Positions 28,513-38,434 are shown, counted from the first letter of the stretch. The stretch: 64,000 nt of DNA from Rhizobium halophilum (GCF_021648825.1 NZ_JAKJHS010000004.1:299192-363191), one strand, 5' to 3'. The notes: generated from the sequence alone by a model not told the origin. Numbers and translations are program-made.

Positions 28513-28541
28513 ATATGGGAACAGCGGATCAGCAGCGCAAG
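28513..28541 (-). promoter_or_regulatory. RpoH-like promoter of hsp20
   Basis: CTTG (28541-28538) and CCCATAT (28519-28513) are separated by 18 bases, close to the alphaproteobacterial heat-shock sigma consensus CTTG-N17/18-CYTATNT. Transcription would start near 28506, giving a leader of about 56 bases. Confidence 0.6.
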
Positions 28542-28607
28542 CCGCTGGCATTGCTTCGGGTTAGGCTCACGTGTAGCTAGGGCCGCAAATTGATCGCGGA
28601 AGGTGAC

Positions 28608-29552
28608 ATGGCAGAGCGCAGAAAGATCATCATTGACACGGATCCAGGGCAGGATGACGCAGCTGCCATCATGCTGGCATTTGCCAGCCCAGATGAGCTT
28701 GACGTACTGGGTCTTTGCGCCGTTGCCGGGAATGTCCCGCTTTCCCTGACCAGCCGCAACATCCGGATCGTGTGCGAACTTTGCGGACGCACGGACGCGA
28801 AGGTATACGAAGGTGCAGGGCGCCCTCTGTCGCGTCAGCTGGTGACGGCGGAGCATGTTCACGGGCGTACGGGCCTTGATGGTGCAGAGCTGCCGGAGCC
28901 AACGATGGCAGTGCAACCCCAGCATGCCGTCGACTTCATTGTCGAGACGCTCATGCGCGAACCATCCGGCACAGTAACCGTGTGCACGCTTGGCGCGCTC
29001 ACGAATGTGGCGCTTGCCTTGCAGAAGGAGCCGGCGATCGCTGGGCGTGTCCGCGAACTGGTGTTGATGGGGGGCGGTTTCTTCGAGGGCGGCAACATCA
29101 CGCCGGCGGCGGAATTCAATATCTATGTCGATCCGGAAGCCGCAGCGACGGTGTTTGCCTCGGGCATGCCAATCGTCATGATCCCGCTCGACGTGACGCA
29201 CCAACTGCTTACCACGAAAGAACGTGTGGCGAAGATCGCCGCGTTGGGAACGCGCCCAGCGCAGGTTCTCGTTGATTGGCTGGCGTTCTTTGAGCGCTTT
29301 GACGAAGAGAAGTACGGTTCGGAGGGTGGCCCGCTGCACGACCCGACGGTGATCGCCTACCTGCTGAAGCCAGAGCTTTTCTCCGGCCGCCACTGCAATG
29401 TCGAGATCGAGACACAGTCGGAGCTGACGGTGGGAATGACCGTGGTCGACTGGTGGCGCGTTTCGGGCCGCGAGCCGAACGCAACGGTTCTGCGAAACGT
29501 CGATGCCGATGGCTTTTACGCACTGCTGGCGGAAAGGGTCGCTCGCCTCTGA
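28608..29552 (+). CDS. Nucleoside hydrolase (IUNH family)
   Basis: A 314-residue inosine-uridine-preferring type nucleoside hydrolase, which splits ribonucleosides into base and ribose. The calcium-binding N-terminal motif is IIIDTDPGQDDAAAI; LVLMGGGFFEGGNITPAAEFNIYVDPEAA and GGPLHDPTVIAYLL supply further calcium and ribose contacts. I chose ATG 28608, preceded by GGAAGGTGAC, over the TTG at 28590. It is divergent from hsp20 and converges with ribokinase, whose substrate it would generate. Preference for purine or pyrimidine nucleosides cannot be read from the sequence. Confidence 0.92.
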   Translation: MAERRKIIIDTDPGQDDAAAIMLAFASPDELDVLGLCAVAGNVPLSLTSRNIRIVCELCGRTDAKVYEGAGRPLSRQLVTAEHVHGRTGLDGAELPEPTMAVQPQHAVDFIVETLMREPSGTVTVCTLGALTNVALALQKEPAIAGRVRELVLMGGGFFEGGNITPAAEFNIYVDPEAAATVFASGMPIVMIPLDVTHQLLTTKERVAKIAALGTRPAQVLVDWLAFFERFDEEKYGSEGGPLHDPTVIAYLLKPELFSGRHCNVEIETQSELTVGMTVVDWWRVSGREPNATVLRNVDADGFYALLAERVARL

Positions 29553-29569
29553 AGAGAAGCTGGCCAGCC

Positions 29570-30469
29570 TTAGAGGTGGCCCGCAACCTCGGCTGCCGTT
29601 GGGATGGAAGGCTGGGCACCGTGCTTCAGGCAGGCCAGCGATCCCGCTACGGCTGCCCGCCGCAAAGCCTCCTCGAAGGAGAGCCCGCTGTCGATCCCTG
29701 CTGCGAGATAGCCGCAGAACGTGTCGCCTGCACCGACAGTGTCAACGGGAATGATCGTCAGTCCTTGGACCTGATGTAGCTTTCCGTCACGCGCTGCAAC
29801 GACGCCATCGGCCCCAAGGGTAATGACAAAGGTCTGGCCGGTTTCTGCGTGGAGTTGCTGCAGCGCCTCCAGCCGCTTCTCCGGCGTCAGCCCTGATTGG
29901 TCGATCAGGAGTTCGAATTCGCTTTCGTTGCTAATGACGATGTCAGCGAGCTTTGCCAGCCGTACGGCATCGCTGGTGATTGGGGCGGTGTTGAGGATGG
30001 ATGTTACACCCTTCGATTTGGCCGCCTGAAGCGCTGCCTCGACTGCTTCGCTCGGGACTTCCAGCTGGAGCATCAGCACATCGCCCGCGGCCATGGCGTC
30101 GACCGCTTCCTTTGCTTGGGTTGCGGTCACCGTTCCGTTGGCTCCCGGCACCACGGCAATCATGTTTTCGCCATCGCCGCCGACCAGGATCAGCGCCGTG
30201 CCGGTGGGGCCGTCAACCCGGTTGACGGCGGATAGGCCCACGCCCGCATCGGAAAGCAGCGCAAGGGCGGGGTCGGCGAATGCATCCCGACCGGCAGCCC
30301 CGGCGATGCGTACAGTGCTGCCTGCCCGCCGGGCTGCCAATGCCTGGTTGGCACCCTTGCCGCCGGCGGCTGTCGAGAAGCCCGTGCCGGCAACCGTTTC
30401 ACCCGGCTCGGGAAGGCGGGGAGTGCTGGCAATGAGGTCCATATTGATGGAGCCGAGGACGGTGATCAT
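29570..30469 (-). CDS. rbsK: Ribokinase
   Basis: A 299-residue PfkB-family kinase converting ribose to ribose 5-phosphate. It has the N-terminal GSINMDL, the ribose-binding GGKGANQALAARRAG, the NESEF block, and the catalytic DTVGAGDTFCGYLAAG near the C-terminus. I chose the ATG at 30469 (MITVLGSINMD); a longer frame to 30508 adds 13 unlikely residues. It ends 17 bases from the convergent nucleoside hydrolase, forming a compact ribose-salvage pair. No ribose transporter is present here. Confidence 0.9.
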   Translation of the reverse strand: MITVLGSINMDLIASTPRLPEPGETVAGTGFSTAAGGKGANQALAARRAGSTVRIAGAAGRDAFADPALALLSDAGVGLSAVNRVDGPTGTALILVGGDGENMIAVVPGANGTVTATQAKEAVDAMAAGDVLMLQLEVPSEAVEAALQAAKSKGVTSILNTAPITSDAVRLAKLADIVISNESEFELLIDQSGLTPEKRLEALQQLHAETGQTFVITLGADGVVAARDGKLHQVQGLTIIPVDTVGAGDTFCGYLAAGIDSGLSFEEALRRAAVAGSLACLKHGAQPSIPTAAEVAGHL

Positions 30470-30520
30470 GCTGTGGTCTCTCTGCGTCGTCCAAAAGTCG
30501 GGCGACACTGCCCGAGGCGC

Positions 30521-31729
30521 TCACTCCTCGTCAACCACCCGCAGCTTGAGAAGGCCGGTACGGCTCTCCACGGCATGCGACGGCCCCGGCTCGGACTGCG
30601 GCTCCCGTGATGTACCGCCTGCGTGCTCAAGCTCCAGTGCACTGATCTTGGCGCCGCGCCGGGTCAGCTTCTCGGATGATATCAGGATCTGCTCCACGTC
30701 GCGCTGTGCGGCAAGGAAATGCCCCTGCAGCTTGCGGGTCCGGTCATCCAGCCTTCCGAGGTCCTCCATCAGGATGGCGACCTCACCCTGGATGAGATGC
30801 GCCTGTTCCCGCATCCGCTGGTCCTTCAGAACGGCCTGGATAACCTGGATCGACAGCATCAGCAGCGACGGGGAGACGATGACCACGCGCGACCGCTGCG
30901 CTTTCTGCACGACCGCGTCGAAGTGCTCGTGGATCTCGGCGAAGATTGACTCCGAAGGCACGAACAGGAAGGCAATCTCCTGCGTCTCGCCGTTGATCAG
31001 GTACTTCTCCGAGATGTCACGGATGTGGACCTCGAGGTCCCGTCGGAACTGCGCCGCCGCGGCCTTGCGTGCCTCCGGGGCGGCAACGTCCCGAAATGCA
31101 TTCCAGGCTTCGAGGGGAAACTTCGCGTCAATCACCAGCGGTGGGGCACCGTTCGGCATCCGGATCAGGCAGTCCGGACGTTTGCCGTTGGAAAGCTGGC
31201 CCTGGAACTCGTAGGCCCCCATGGGCAGGCCATCGGCAATGATCGCTTCCATCCGGCCCTGGCCGAATGCGCCGCGCGTCTGCTTGTTGGAAAGGATTGC
31301 CTGCAGCCCGACGACGTCCTTTGCCAGCGTCTGGATGTTATTCTGCGCCGCATCGATCACCGCCAGCCGCTCCTGCAGGAGGCGCAGGTTCTCATGCGTC
31401 GACTTCGTCTGTTCCGTGATCGTGTTGCCGAGTCGATGGCTCATGCCGTCGAGCCGCTGGTTCACCGCCTGGTTCAGCTCCGATTGGCGCTGAGACAACG
31501 TCTCGGCCATTGTCGCCAGGCGCCCTTGCATCTCCGCCTGGCTGCGCATCAGTTCGGCCAGGCGTGCCTCCGACTGCTCCGCCTGCCGCACAAGTTGGGC
31601 CGCTCTCCGCCGAGAAGAGGCCGCAAGCCAGAGTAAGATGGCTGCGAACGCTGCTACACCAAGGATCGCCATCCAAGGGCTGTCGGGTGATGCTCCAAGT
31701 GAGCGGAAGAGGGAGGTAAGGTTTTCCAT
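30521..31729 (-). CDS. rmuC: DNA recombination protein RmuC
   Basis: A 402-residue RmuC protein: an N-terminal membrane anchor (WMAILGVAAFAAILLWLAA), a long coiled coil to about residue 140, then the RmuC nuclease-like domain with LPMGAYEFQGQLSNGKRPDCLIRMPNG, VIDAKFPLEAW and FLFVPSESIFAEIHEHFD. RmuC limits inversions at short repeats in E. coli; its biochemical activity is poorly known. It is divergent from def, with a short shared spacer. It could be cotranscribed with rbsK (51 bases downstream), although functions are unrelated. Confidence 0.92.
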   Translation of the reverse strand: MENLTSLFRSLGASPDSPWMAILGVAAFAAILLWLAASSRRRAAQLVRQAEQSEARLAELMRSQAEMQGRLATMAETLSQRQSELNQAVNQRLDGMSHRLGNTITEQTKSTHENLRLLQERLAVIDAAQNNIQTLAKDVVGLQAILSNKQTRGAFGQGRMEAIIADGLPMGAYEFQGQLSNGKRPDCLIRMPNGAPPLVIDAKFPLEAWNAFRDVAAPEARKAAAAQFRRDLEVHIRDISEKYLINGETQEIAFLFVPSESIFAEIHEHFDAVVQKAQRSRVVIVSPSLLMLSIQVIQAVLKDQRMREQAHLIQGEVAILMEDLGRLDDRTRKLQGHFLAAQRDVEQILISSEKLTRRGAKISALELEHAGGTSREPQSEPGPSHAVESRTGLLKLRVVDEE

Positions 31730-31853
31730 TGCGCCACCCTAGCAGATATTGCCGCAGCAAAAAGATCAAATCATGAACGTTTCGCTGCCGCCCTCGCATC
31801 TACAAGGTGTTCTCTCCTGTTCCATCGATCAAAAAGATGCGCTATGGGAGGCC

Positions 31854-32369
31854 ATGACGATCAAGCCTCTCATCATTCTTCCCGACCCGCTCCTGCGCCA
31901 GGTCTCCAAACCGGTGGAGCAGGTCGATGCCGAAATTACCCGTCTTGCCGATGACATGCTGGAGACGATGTATGATGCGCCCGGGATTGGGCTCGCTGCG
32001 ATCCAGATCGGCGTGCCGCGCCGCATGCTTGTGATCGACGTCTCCAAGGAGGACGAAGAGAACAGGCCGATGGTCTTCATCAATCCGGTTATCGTTGCGT
32101 CCTCCGACGAACGATCGACCTATGAGGAAGGCTGCCTTTCGATTCCGGACTATTACGCCGAAGTGGAGCGCCCGGCGACGGTGACTGTGAAGTTCGTGGA
32201 CCGCGAGGGCAAGCAGCAGACCATCGAGGCGGACGGGCTTCTTGCAACCTGCCTCCAGCATGAGATCGACCATCTCAACGGCGTCCTCTTCATCGACCAC
32301 ATTTCGCGGCTGAAGCGGGAGATGGTGATCAAGAAGTTCACCAAGGCCGCCCGTTCTCGCGCGGTATAA
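31854..32369 (+). CDS. def: Peptide deformylase
   Basis: Deformylase removes the formyl group from nascent proteins. The 171-residue metalloenzyme has all three motifs: [17 protein letters not shown] (metal-binding Cys) and QHEIDHLNG (HExxH). I chose the ATG at 31854 because GGGAGG lies just ahead and [18 protein letters not shown] is the standard N-terminus. The next gene, fmt, adds the formyl group that this enzyme later removes; def-fmt pairing is common in bacteria. Confidence 0.96.
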   Translation: MTIKPLIILPDPLLRQVSKPVEQVDAEITRLADDMLETMYDAPGIGLAAIQIGVPRRMLVIDVSKEDEENRPMVFINPVIVASSDERSTYEEGCLSIPDYYAEVERPATVTVKFVDREGKQQTIEADGLLATCLQHEIDHLNGVLFIDHISRLKREMVIKKFTKAARSRAV

Positions 32370-32437
32370 GTTCCGCCATTCGGTGCCGGACGGCTGCGTA
32401 CCATCTAGGTTGCCGGCAAAGTGCAGACAGGATCGCG

Positions 32438-33373
32438 ATGACCCTTCGCATCATCTTCATGGGAACGCCCGAGTTCTCGGTCCCGACGCTTCGCGCACTT
32501 AAAGAGGCGGGGCATGAACTCGTCGCAGTCTACAGCCAGCCGCCGCGGCCCGGCGGTCGCCGTGGGCTCGACCTGCAGAAGTCGCCGGTCCATCAGGCGG
32601 CGGAACTCCTCGGGATTCCGGTCTTCACCCCGCTCAACTTCAAGGACGAGGCGGATCGCGAACAATTTCGGGCGCTAAACGCCGATGTTGCGGTGGTCGT
32701 GGCCTACGGCCTGCTTCTTCCCGAGCCGATCCTGCTCGGCACCCGGCTCGGCTGCTACAATGGCCATGCTTCGCTTCTGCCTCGCTGGCGCGGAGCGGCG
32801 CCCATTCAGCGAGCGATCATGGCTGGCGACAAGACGACCGGCATGATGGTCATGAAGATGGAGAAGGGGCTCGACACCGGCCCGGTCGCCCTTACCCGCG
32901 AGGTGGACATTGGCGACAACACCACGGCTGGCGAACTCCATGACCAGTTGATGCTTGTCGGCGCCCGCGCCATGCTCGAGGCGATGGAGAAGCTCGAAGG
33001 GGGCGATCTGCCGCTGACGCCTCAGCCGGACGACGGCGTCCTCTACGCCTCAAAAATCGACAAGACCGAGACGCGCATAGACTTCTCGCGAGGGGCACAG
33101 GAGGTTCACAACCATATCCGCGGTCTGTCACCTTTCCCGGGTGCATGGTTCGAGGTCGAAATCAACGGACGTCCCGAGCGCGTGAAGGTGCTCGCCTCCG
33201 ACCTTGCTGAAGGCGAGGGGGACGCCGGCACCGTCCTTGACAACATGCTCACCATAGCCTGCGGCGCGAATGCGGTCCGGCTCACCCGCCTGCAGAAGGC
33301 GGGCGGCAAGCAGCTTCCAGCCGCCGACTTCCTGCGCGGCACGCCTTTACCGCCCGGCACGAGGCTTGGCTGA
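32438..33373 (+). CDS. fmt: Methionyl-tRNA formyltransferase
   Basis: Fmt formylates initiator Met-tRNA using 10-formyl-tetrahydrofolate. The 311-residue protein begins [18 protein letters not shown] and shows the catalytic segment [23 protein letters not shown] with the Asn and His of the family, plus the tetrahydrofolate loop and a C-terminal tRNA-binding domain. Its TGA overlaps the truA ATG by one base, so translation of the two is probably coupled. It follows def by 68 bases. Confidence 0.97.
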   Translation: MTLRIIFMGTPEFSVPTLRALKEAGHELVAVYSQPPRPGGRRGLDLQKSPVHQAAELLGIPVFTPLNFKDEADREQFRALNADVAVVVAYGLLLPEPILLGTRLGCYNGHASLLPRWRGAAPIQRAIMAGDKTTGMMVMKMEKGLDTGPVALTREVDIGDNTTAGELHDQLMLVGARAMLEAMEKLEGGDLPLTPQPDDGVLYASKIDKTETRIDFSRGAQEVHNHIRGLSPFPGAWFEVEINGRPERVKVLASDLAEGEGDAGTVLDNMLTIACGANAVRLTRLQKAGGKQLPAADFLRGTPLPPGTRLG

Positions 33374-34128
33374 TGCCCCGCTTTCGCATGACCGTCGAGT
33401 ATGACGGCACGACCTATGTCGGCTGGCAGATGCAGGAGAACGGCCACTCGGTTCAGGCCGCGCTCCAGAACGGCATCCTGTCGCTGACGGGCGAGACCGT
33501 CTCAGTCCGCGGCGCCGGCCGGACTGATTCAGGCGTCCATGCGCAAGGCCAGGTCATTCATGCGGACCTTGCTCGCGACTGGAAGCCCTACACGTTGCGC
33601 AATGCGCTCAACGCGCATTTGGGGATGGCCGGCGAAAAGGTTGCGATCATCGACGTCACGGCAGTCGACGAGACGTTCGATGCTCGCTTCTCGGCCGTCA
33701 AGCGGCACTATCTTTACCGCATCATCAACCGTCCCGCGCCGCTGGCGCTCGAGGCAAACCGGGCTTGGTGGGTGCCGAAGCCGCTGAACCACGAGGCCAT
33801 GCACGCGGCGGCGCAAACGCTCGTTGGCCATCACGACTTCACCACTTTCCGTTCCGCCCATTGCCAGGCGACAAGCCCTTTGCGGACGCTCGACCGGCTG
33901 GACGTGACGCGGCAGGGGGACCTGATCGAGATCCGCGCGTCGGCGCAGAGTTTCCTGCACAATCAGATCCGCTCCTTTGCCGGCACGCTGAAGCTTGCGG
34001 GCGAGGGCAAGACGACGCCCGCGGATGTTCGTGCGGCGCTGGAGGCACGCGACCGAAAGGAATGTGGGCCGGTCGCGCCGCCCGAAGGGCTCTACTTCAT
34101 GAAGGTGGATTATCCAGACGATCCCTAA
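33373..34128 (+). CDS. truA: tRNA pseudouridine synthase A
   Basis: TruA isomerises uridines 38-40 in the anticodon stem. The 251-residue protein carries the catalytic-aspartate motif [16 protein letters not shown] near residue 46, plus [14 protein letters not shown] and QSFLHNQIR. The ATG overlaps the fmt stop (TGATG). The order def-fmt-truA-(dapE) is a familiar alphaproteobacterial arrangement, although here dapE is on the other strand. It converges with the small membrane-protein gene, with three bases between stops. Confidence 0.96.
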   Translation: MPRFRMTVEYDGTTYVGWQMQENGHSVQAALQNGILSLTGETVSVRGAGRTDSGVHAQGQVIHADLARDWKPYTLRNALNAHLGMAGEKVAIIDVTAVDETFDARFSAVKRHYLYRIINRPAPLALEANRAWWVPKPLNHEAMHAAAQTLVGHHDFTTFRSAHCQATSPLRTLDRLDVTRQGDLIEIRASAQSFLHNQIRSFAGTLKLAGEGKTTPADVRAALEARDRKECGPVAPPEGLYFMKVDYPDDP

Positions 34129-34131
34129 AGC

Positions 34132-34728
34132 TTAGCCGGGATAGATGCCGAGGAACCGCTCCAGCGTGTCTGACAGCAGCATGATGGGCACGATCATTAC
34201 CAGTGTCAGTGTTGCAACCATCAGCGGATGCGGGCCGCAAATAACCCGGAAAATGCGCGAGATGGAAAACACCAGTGCCATCATCAGGAAGAGCCAGATC
34301 AACGACAAGAGCCCGGTCAGGCCGGGTGTCACCATCAGCAGCAGGCTAAGGAGCGCGTAGGCATAGGCAAACGGCACGGATAGCCAATTTACCGCCACGA
34401 CCATGGCATAGTATTTGCGCCCCAAGCCAAGCCCCCAGGCCAGAAGCCCGATCAGGATCAGTGGAACCAGCCAGTTGGCGAGCTCCAGCATGCCTAGGCG
34501 GAAGAAGAACAACCCACCGACGCTGGCTTCTTCCGGCATGCCGCGCAGGAAGAGCGCGCGCCACCAGACCCAGGATATGGTCATCGCTGGGAAGCACCAG
34601 AGGATCGCCCAGAACGAGCGCATCAGGCCCCGATCGGAAAGGTCGAGCCTGCGGAGCCCTGCAGCATCACCGCGGACGAGTTGCCAAAGCGCGGCGAGGT
34701 AGAACCTGACCTCAAGCGGTCCGGGCAT
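34132..34728 (-). CDS. Multi-pass membrane protein of unknown function, downstream of dapE
   Basis: A 198-residue hydrophobic protein with about five membrane segments (for example [68 protein letters not shown] and [19 protein letters not shown]). The layout is reminiscent of Yip1-type membrane proteins, but I see no diagnostic motif and assign no function. Its start lies 17 bases inside the end of dapE on the same strand, so it is the third gene of the dapD-dapE operon. The persistent coupling suggests, but does not show, an envelope role. Confidence 0.7.
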   Translation of the reverse strand: MPGPLEVRFYLAALWQLVRGDAAGLRRLDLSDRGLMRSFWAILWCFPAMTISWVWWRALFLRGMPEEASVGGLFFFRLGMLELANWLVPLILIGLLAWGLGLGRKYYAMVVAVNWLSVPFAYAYALLSLLLMVTPGLTGLLSLIWLFLMMALVFSISRIFRVICGPHPLMVATLTLVMIVPIMLLSDTLERFLGIYPG

Positions 34729-35908
34729 GGTCGAACCAATTGTCGATGAAGCTGTCGTAGATATCGGTCAGCGTCTCCAGATCCGCCACCGCCACCCGTT
34801 CGTCGACCATGTGCATGGTCTGCCCAACGAGGCCGAACTCAACGACGGGGCAATAGTCCTTGATAAAGCGGGCATCGGATGTCCCGCCTGTCGTGGAGAG
34901 GGTGGGACGGCGGCCCGTCACCCGCTCGACCGCCACTGTCAGTGACTCGATCAAGGGATCATTGCGTGTCAGGAAGACATGGCTCGGCCGCTCGTTCCAC
35001 TCGATTGCGTAGCGCACGCGATCGCGGTTGGGCCGCAAGGCACCGTTTGTCGCCGCCGAATCCAGACGTCGCAGAATCTCCTGCTGCAGGGTCTCGACCG
35101 TCCATGTGTCGTTGAAGCGGATGTTGAAGGCCGCGGTAGCCTTGGCGGGTATCACGTTGACCGCCGGATTGCCGGTGTCGAAGGAAGTCACCTCCAGGTT
35201 GGAAGGCGGGAAGTTGTCCGTGCCGTGGTCGAATGGCGCATCCATCAATGCGTGGGTCAATTGCAGGAGGCCGCGGATGGGGTTGTCCGCAAGATGCGGA
35301 TAGGCGGCATGCCCCTGCACGCCTTGAACAGTGATCCGTCCCGACAGCGATCCGCGTCGACCGATCTTGATCATGTCGCCCAGCTCGTCCGGGTTGGTTG
35401 GTTCACCGACCAGGCAGGCATCCCAGGTTTCACCTCTTTCCGCCGCCCAACGGAGGAGTTTTTCCGTTCCATTGATCGCGGGACCTTCCTCGTCTCCCGT
35501 AATCAGGAAGGAAAGGGATCCTTTGGGCGGACCGTGTTTTTCGATGTGCCTTGCGACGGCAGCAACGAAACAGGCGATGCCGCCCTTCATATCCACAGCT
35601 CCGCGGCCGAAAAGCATCGCATCGACGATGTCGGCCGCAAAGGGTGGATGCGACCAGTCGGCTTCGTCTCCCGGCGGGACGACGTCTGTGTGCCCTGCAA
35701 ACATCAGGTGCGGCCCGGCATTGCCAATCCGCGCATAAAGATTCTCGACGTCCGGAGTGCCTTCCGCAGTCGCCATCATCCGCTCGACCCGGAAGCCCAA
35801 CGGTGCCAGCATGGACTCCAAGGCTGACAATGCCCCTGCCTCCGCAGGCGTAACAGAGCGGCAGCGGATGAGGGACTGGAGGTTTTCAACCGGATTGGTG
35901 GCAAGCAT
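34712..35908 (-). CDS. dapE: Succinyl-diaminopimelate desuccinylase
   Basis: DapE releases succinate to give LL-diaminopimelate, for lysine and peptidoglycan. The 398-residue M20 metalloenzyme has the zinc motifs [27 protein letters not shown] and [16 protein letters not shown] with the catalytic Glu pair, and a C-terminal [21 protein letters not shown]. Length is family-standard. It follows dapD by nine bases, placing two steps of the succinylase route in one operon. Confidence 0.96.
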   Translation of the reverse strand: MLATNPVENLQSLIRCRSVTPAEAGALSALESMLAPLGFRVERMMATAEGTPDVENLYARIGNAGPHLMFAGHTDVVPPGDEADWSHPPFAADIVDAMLFGRGAVDMKGGIACFVAAVARHIEKHGPPKGSLSFLITGDEEGPAINGTEKLLRWAAERGETWDACLVGEPTNPDELGDMIKIGRRGSLSGRITVQGVQGHAAYPHLADNPIRGLLQLTHALMDAPFDHGTDNFPPSNLEVTSFDTGNPAVNVIPAKATAAFNIRFNDTWTVETLQQEILRRLDSAATNGALRPNRDRVRYAIEWNERPSHVFLTRNDPLIESLTVAVERVTGRRPTLSTTGGTSDARFIKDYCPVVEFGLVGQTMHMVDERVAVADLETLTDIYDSFIDNWFDHARTA

Positions 35909-35917
35909 GGCTGTGGA

Positions 35918-36772
35918 TCAGTCCCGCAGCAGCTCGTTGATGCCGGTCTTGGAGCGTGTCTTCTCATCCACACGCTTGACGATCACCGCGCAATAGAGGC
36001 CGGGGCCCATCTCGCCGTTGGGGAACGGCTTGCCGGGCATCGTACCTGCAACGACAACCGAGTAAGGCGGAACTTCGCCATAGGTGATTTCGCCCGTGGC
36101 GCGATCGACAATCTTTGTCGACTTGCCGATGAAGACGCCCATGCCGAGCACGGAGCCCTCACGGATAATGCAGCCTTCGACGACTTCGGAACGCGCACCG
36201 ATGAAGCAGTTGTCCTCGATGATGGTCGGGCCGGCCTGCATGGGCTCAAGTACGCCGCCGATGCCGACGCCGCCCGAAAGGTGGACGTTCTTGCCGATCT
36301 GCGCGCAGGAGCCGACAGTTGCCCAGGTGTCGACCATCGTGCCTTCGTCGACATATGCGCCGAGGTTCACGAAGGACGGCATGAGGATGACGTTGGGGGC
36401 GATATAGGCGGACCGGCGAACCACCGCGTTCGGTACGGCGCGGAAAGCAGCCGCCCGGAACTGATTCTCGCCCCAGCCCTCAAACTTCGACGGCACCTTG
36501 TCCCACCAGGTCGACTGGCCCGGGCCACCTCTGACGACCTCCATGTCATTGAGGCGGAACGACAGGAGCACCGCCTTCTTCAGCCACTGGTTGACCTTCC
36601 AGGAACCGTCAGCTTGGCGCTCCGCCACGCGCGCCTTTCCGGAGTCGAGAAGGTTCAGCGCGGCGTCGACGGCATCGCGAACCTCTCCCTTCGTCGAAAC
36701 CGAAACGCCGTCTCGTTGTTCGAAGGCTGTCTCGATGGTCGTTTCCAGGGAAGTGAGATCCGTGCTGCTCAT
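35918..36772 (-). CDS. dapD: 2,3,4,5-tetrahydropyridine-2,6-dicarboxylate N-succinyltransferase
   Basis: DapD succinylates tetrahydrodipicolinate. The 284-residue protein has a helical N-terminal domain and a left-handed beta-helix built from hexapeptide repeats ([30 protein letters not shown] onward), ending with the C-terminal [13 protein letters not shown] region. It is the first gene of the reverse dapD-dapE operon. The LOG-family gene is divergent, with a 130-base spacer that should hold both promoters. Confidence 0.96.
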   Translation of the reverse strand: MSSTDLTSLETTIETAFEQRDGVSVSTKGEVRDAVDAALNLLDSGKARVAERQADGSWKVNQWLKKAVLLSFRLNDMEVVRGGPGQSTWWDKVPSKFEGWGENQFRAAAFRAVPNAVVRRSAYIAPNVILMPSFVNLGAYVDEGTMVDTWATVGSCAQIGKNVHLSGGVGIGGVLEPMQAGPTIIEDNCFIGARSEVVEGCIIREGSVLGMGVFIGKSTKIVDRATGEITYGEVPPYSVVVAGTMPGKPFPNGEMGPGLYCAVIVKRVDEKTRSKTGINELLRD

Positions 36773-36902
36773 GGGAAGTCCTTAACGTCGCATGGGTAGG
36801 ATAGGGGCCGGCGGCTGGCCAGATGATGATGATTGATCTATGCGACGGTCACTCTACCGTCAACGTGAATTGGCGCTTTGCGCCCGACTTGGAAGGCAGG
36901 AC

Positions 36903-37763
36903 ATGGCGAAGCTTAAGAAGGACGAACCGCGACGCAAGGACGGGGCCTGGGACCCTCTCAAGGACAGTTCGACCGACCGGCGAAGCGCCGCCGGCGTGCC
37001 CCAGACGCCGCAATCGATGTCGCCCTCCTATCGCCTCGCTTATGCAGATGACGACTTCCTATGCCGTGAGGAACTCCGTCCCGTCCGTCTGCAGTTGGAA
37101 CTCCTCAAGGCGGAGATGATCCTGGCCGAGCATGGAATCAAGTCGACGGTGGTTCTGTTTGGCGGCGCGCGGATCCCAGCGCCGGGCCAGGCGCCCTGGG
37201 CGGCGCGAAACGAGACTCAGCGCAAGAACCTGGAGGGGGCCTCAGCCTATTACGAGGAAGCCCGCAAGTTCGCAAACCTCTGCGCCTTGCACGGTGAGAA
37301 ACACGATCATCAGGAATATGTTGTGGTGACTGGTGGGGGGCCAGGTGTCATGGAGGCCGGTAATCGCGGTGCTGTGGAAGCCGGCGCACCCACAGTCGGG
37401 TTCAATGTGGTGCTTCCGCATGAGCAGGCGCCCAACCCCTACGTGACGCCCGAACTCAGCCTAAACTTCCACTACTTCGCCATCCGCAAAATGCACCTGA
37501 TGATGCGCGCCAAGGCGATTGCCATCTTCCCTGGCGGGTTCGGCACGATGGACGAGATGTTCGAAGCCCTAACACTCATCCAGACGGGACGCATGGAGAA
37601 AATCCCCTTCATCCTTTTCGGCAAGGACTTCTGGCACCGGATCGTCAACTGGCAGGCACTGGCCGATTTCGGCACGATCGCCCCGGAAGATCTGGACCTC
37701 ATTAATTTTGTCGAAACGGCCGACGAAGCCTGGAAGATCATCGGCGACTACTACGAGCATTAG
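36903..37763 (+). CDS. LOG-family protein (TIGR00730-like, probable nucleotide phosphoribohydrolase)
   Basis: A 286-residue protein with the Rossmann-like LOG core: VVTGGGPGVMEAGNRGAVEAG and PGGFGTMDEMFEALTLIQTGRM, the PGGxGTxxE signature of the lysine-decarboxylase-like/LOG fold. Characterised members release cytokinin bases from riboside monophosphates or act on related nucleotides. The N-terminal 70 or so residues (charged, KKDEPRRKDGAWDPLKD) are an extension beyond short LOG proteins and typical of the longer proteobacterial class. ATG 36903 is preceded by GGAAGG. Cytokinin activity should not be assumed from the motif. Confidence 0.82.
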   Translation: MAKLKKDEPRRKDGAWDPLKDSSTDRRSAAGVPQTPQSMSPSYRLAYADDDFLCREELRPVRLQLELLKAEMILAEHGIKSTVVLFGGARIPAPGQAPWAARNETQRKNLEGASAYYEEARKFANLCALHGEKHDHQEYVVVTGGGPGVMEAGNRGAVEAGAPTVGFNVVLPHEQAPNPYVTPELSLNFHYFAIRKMHLMMRAKAIAIFPGGFGTMDEMFEALTLIQTGRMEKIPFILFGKDFWHRIVNWQALADFGTIAPEDLDLINFVETADEAWKIIGDYYEH

Positions 37764-37770
37764 AACGAGA

Positions 37771-37797
37771 AACCCGCCCCTGGCGGTGGGGCGGGTT
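37771..37797. terminator. Stem-loop between the LOG gene and the EF-hand gene
   Basis: A perfect ten-base stem AACCCGCCCC / GGGGCGGGTT with a seven-base loop lies between two convergent stop codons. No long T-run follows in either direction, so it may work with partial efficiency on both strands. Confidence 0.65.
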
Positions 37798-37825
37798 CAA
37801 CGACGTGCCGTTCTAATCGGGACAA

Positions 37826-38434
37826 TTAGAAGGGGCGGTCCGGCAGGTCGTCGATGGTGATCACACCGTCGCCGTTGCGATCCATACGGGTAAACATCTT
37901 GTCGACGGCGGCACCCACTTCGGCCTTGCTGAACTGGCCGTTTTCGTCGGTGTCAGCATGGCGTATCAGTTGCATCCCGCCCATGCGGCCGTGATTCATG
38001 CCCCAGCGATGGCCACCGTGCCGACGGTCACGATCTCCGCGGTGCTCGGCGCGGTCCTCGCTGTCAGCTTCTTCTCCAGCCTGCGATGTTTCCTGTCGAC
38101 GTTCCTCGCGCCGCTCCGCCCGCTCCTTGCGGAACTCTTCCATCTTGGCCTTTCGATAGGCACGAAGTTCACCTGGGATCAGGGTTCCGTCCTTGTCAGC
38201 ATCGACCTCTGAGAAAAGTGCCTCCTGCCTTGCTGAAACCTCTTCCTTGGTGATCTTGGCATCCTTGTCGGTATCCGCGGTCTTCAGCAGACGGACGAAC
38301 ATCATCTCCTGCATCATGCCGCCCCTGCCGCCGTGACGAGGACCATCGCGTCCGGGAGCCGCAAAGCTTGGCAGCGCCGTACCGGCCACGAGAACGGCGG
38401 CGAGTGATGCGAGAATAACCTTCTTGGTCTTCAT
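37826..38434 (-). CDS. Exported EF-hand calcium-binding protein
   Basis: A 202-residue protein with a signal peptide (MKTKKVILASLAAVLVAGTALPSFA, cleavage after SFA). Four EF-hand loops are recognisable: DTDKDAKITKEE, DADKDGTLIPGE, DTDENGQFSKAE and DRNGDGVITIDD. The second and fourth keep the full acidic pattern of a calcium site; the first and third are slightly degenerate. Between the pairs is a highly charged Arg/Glu-rich stretch and a Gly/His/Arg-rich segment. Periplasmic calcium buffering or sensing is plausible; no enzyme domain is present. Confidence 0.82.
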   Translation of the reverse strand: MKTKKVILASLAAVLVAGTALPSFAAPGRDGPRHGGRGGMMQEMMFVRLLKTADTDKDAKITKEEVSARQEALFSEVDADKDGTLIPGELRAYRKAKMEEFRKERAERREERRQETSQAGEEADSEDRAEHRGDRDRRHGGHRWGMNHGRMGGMQLIRHADTDENGQFSKAEVGAAVDKMFTRMDRNGDGVITIDDLPDRPF

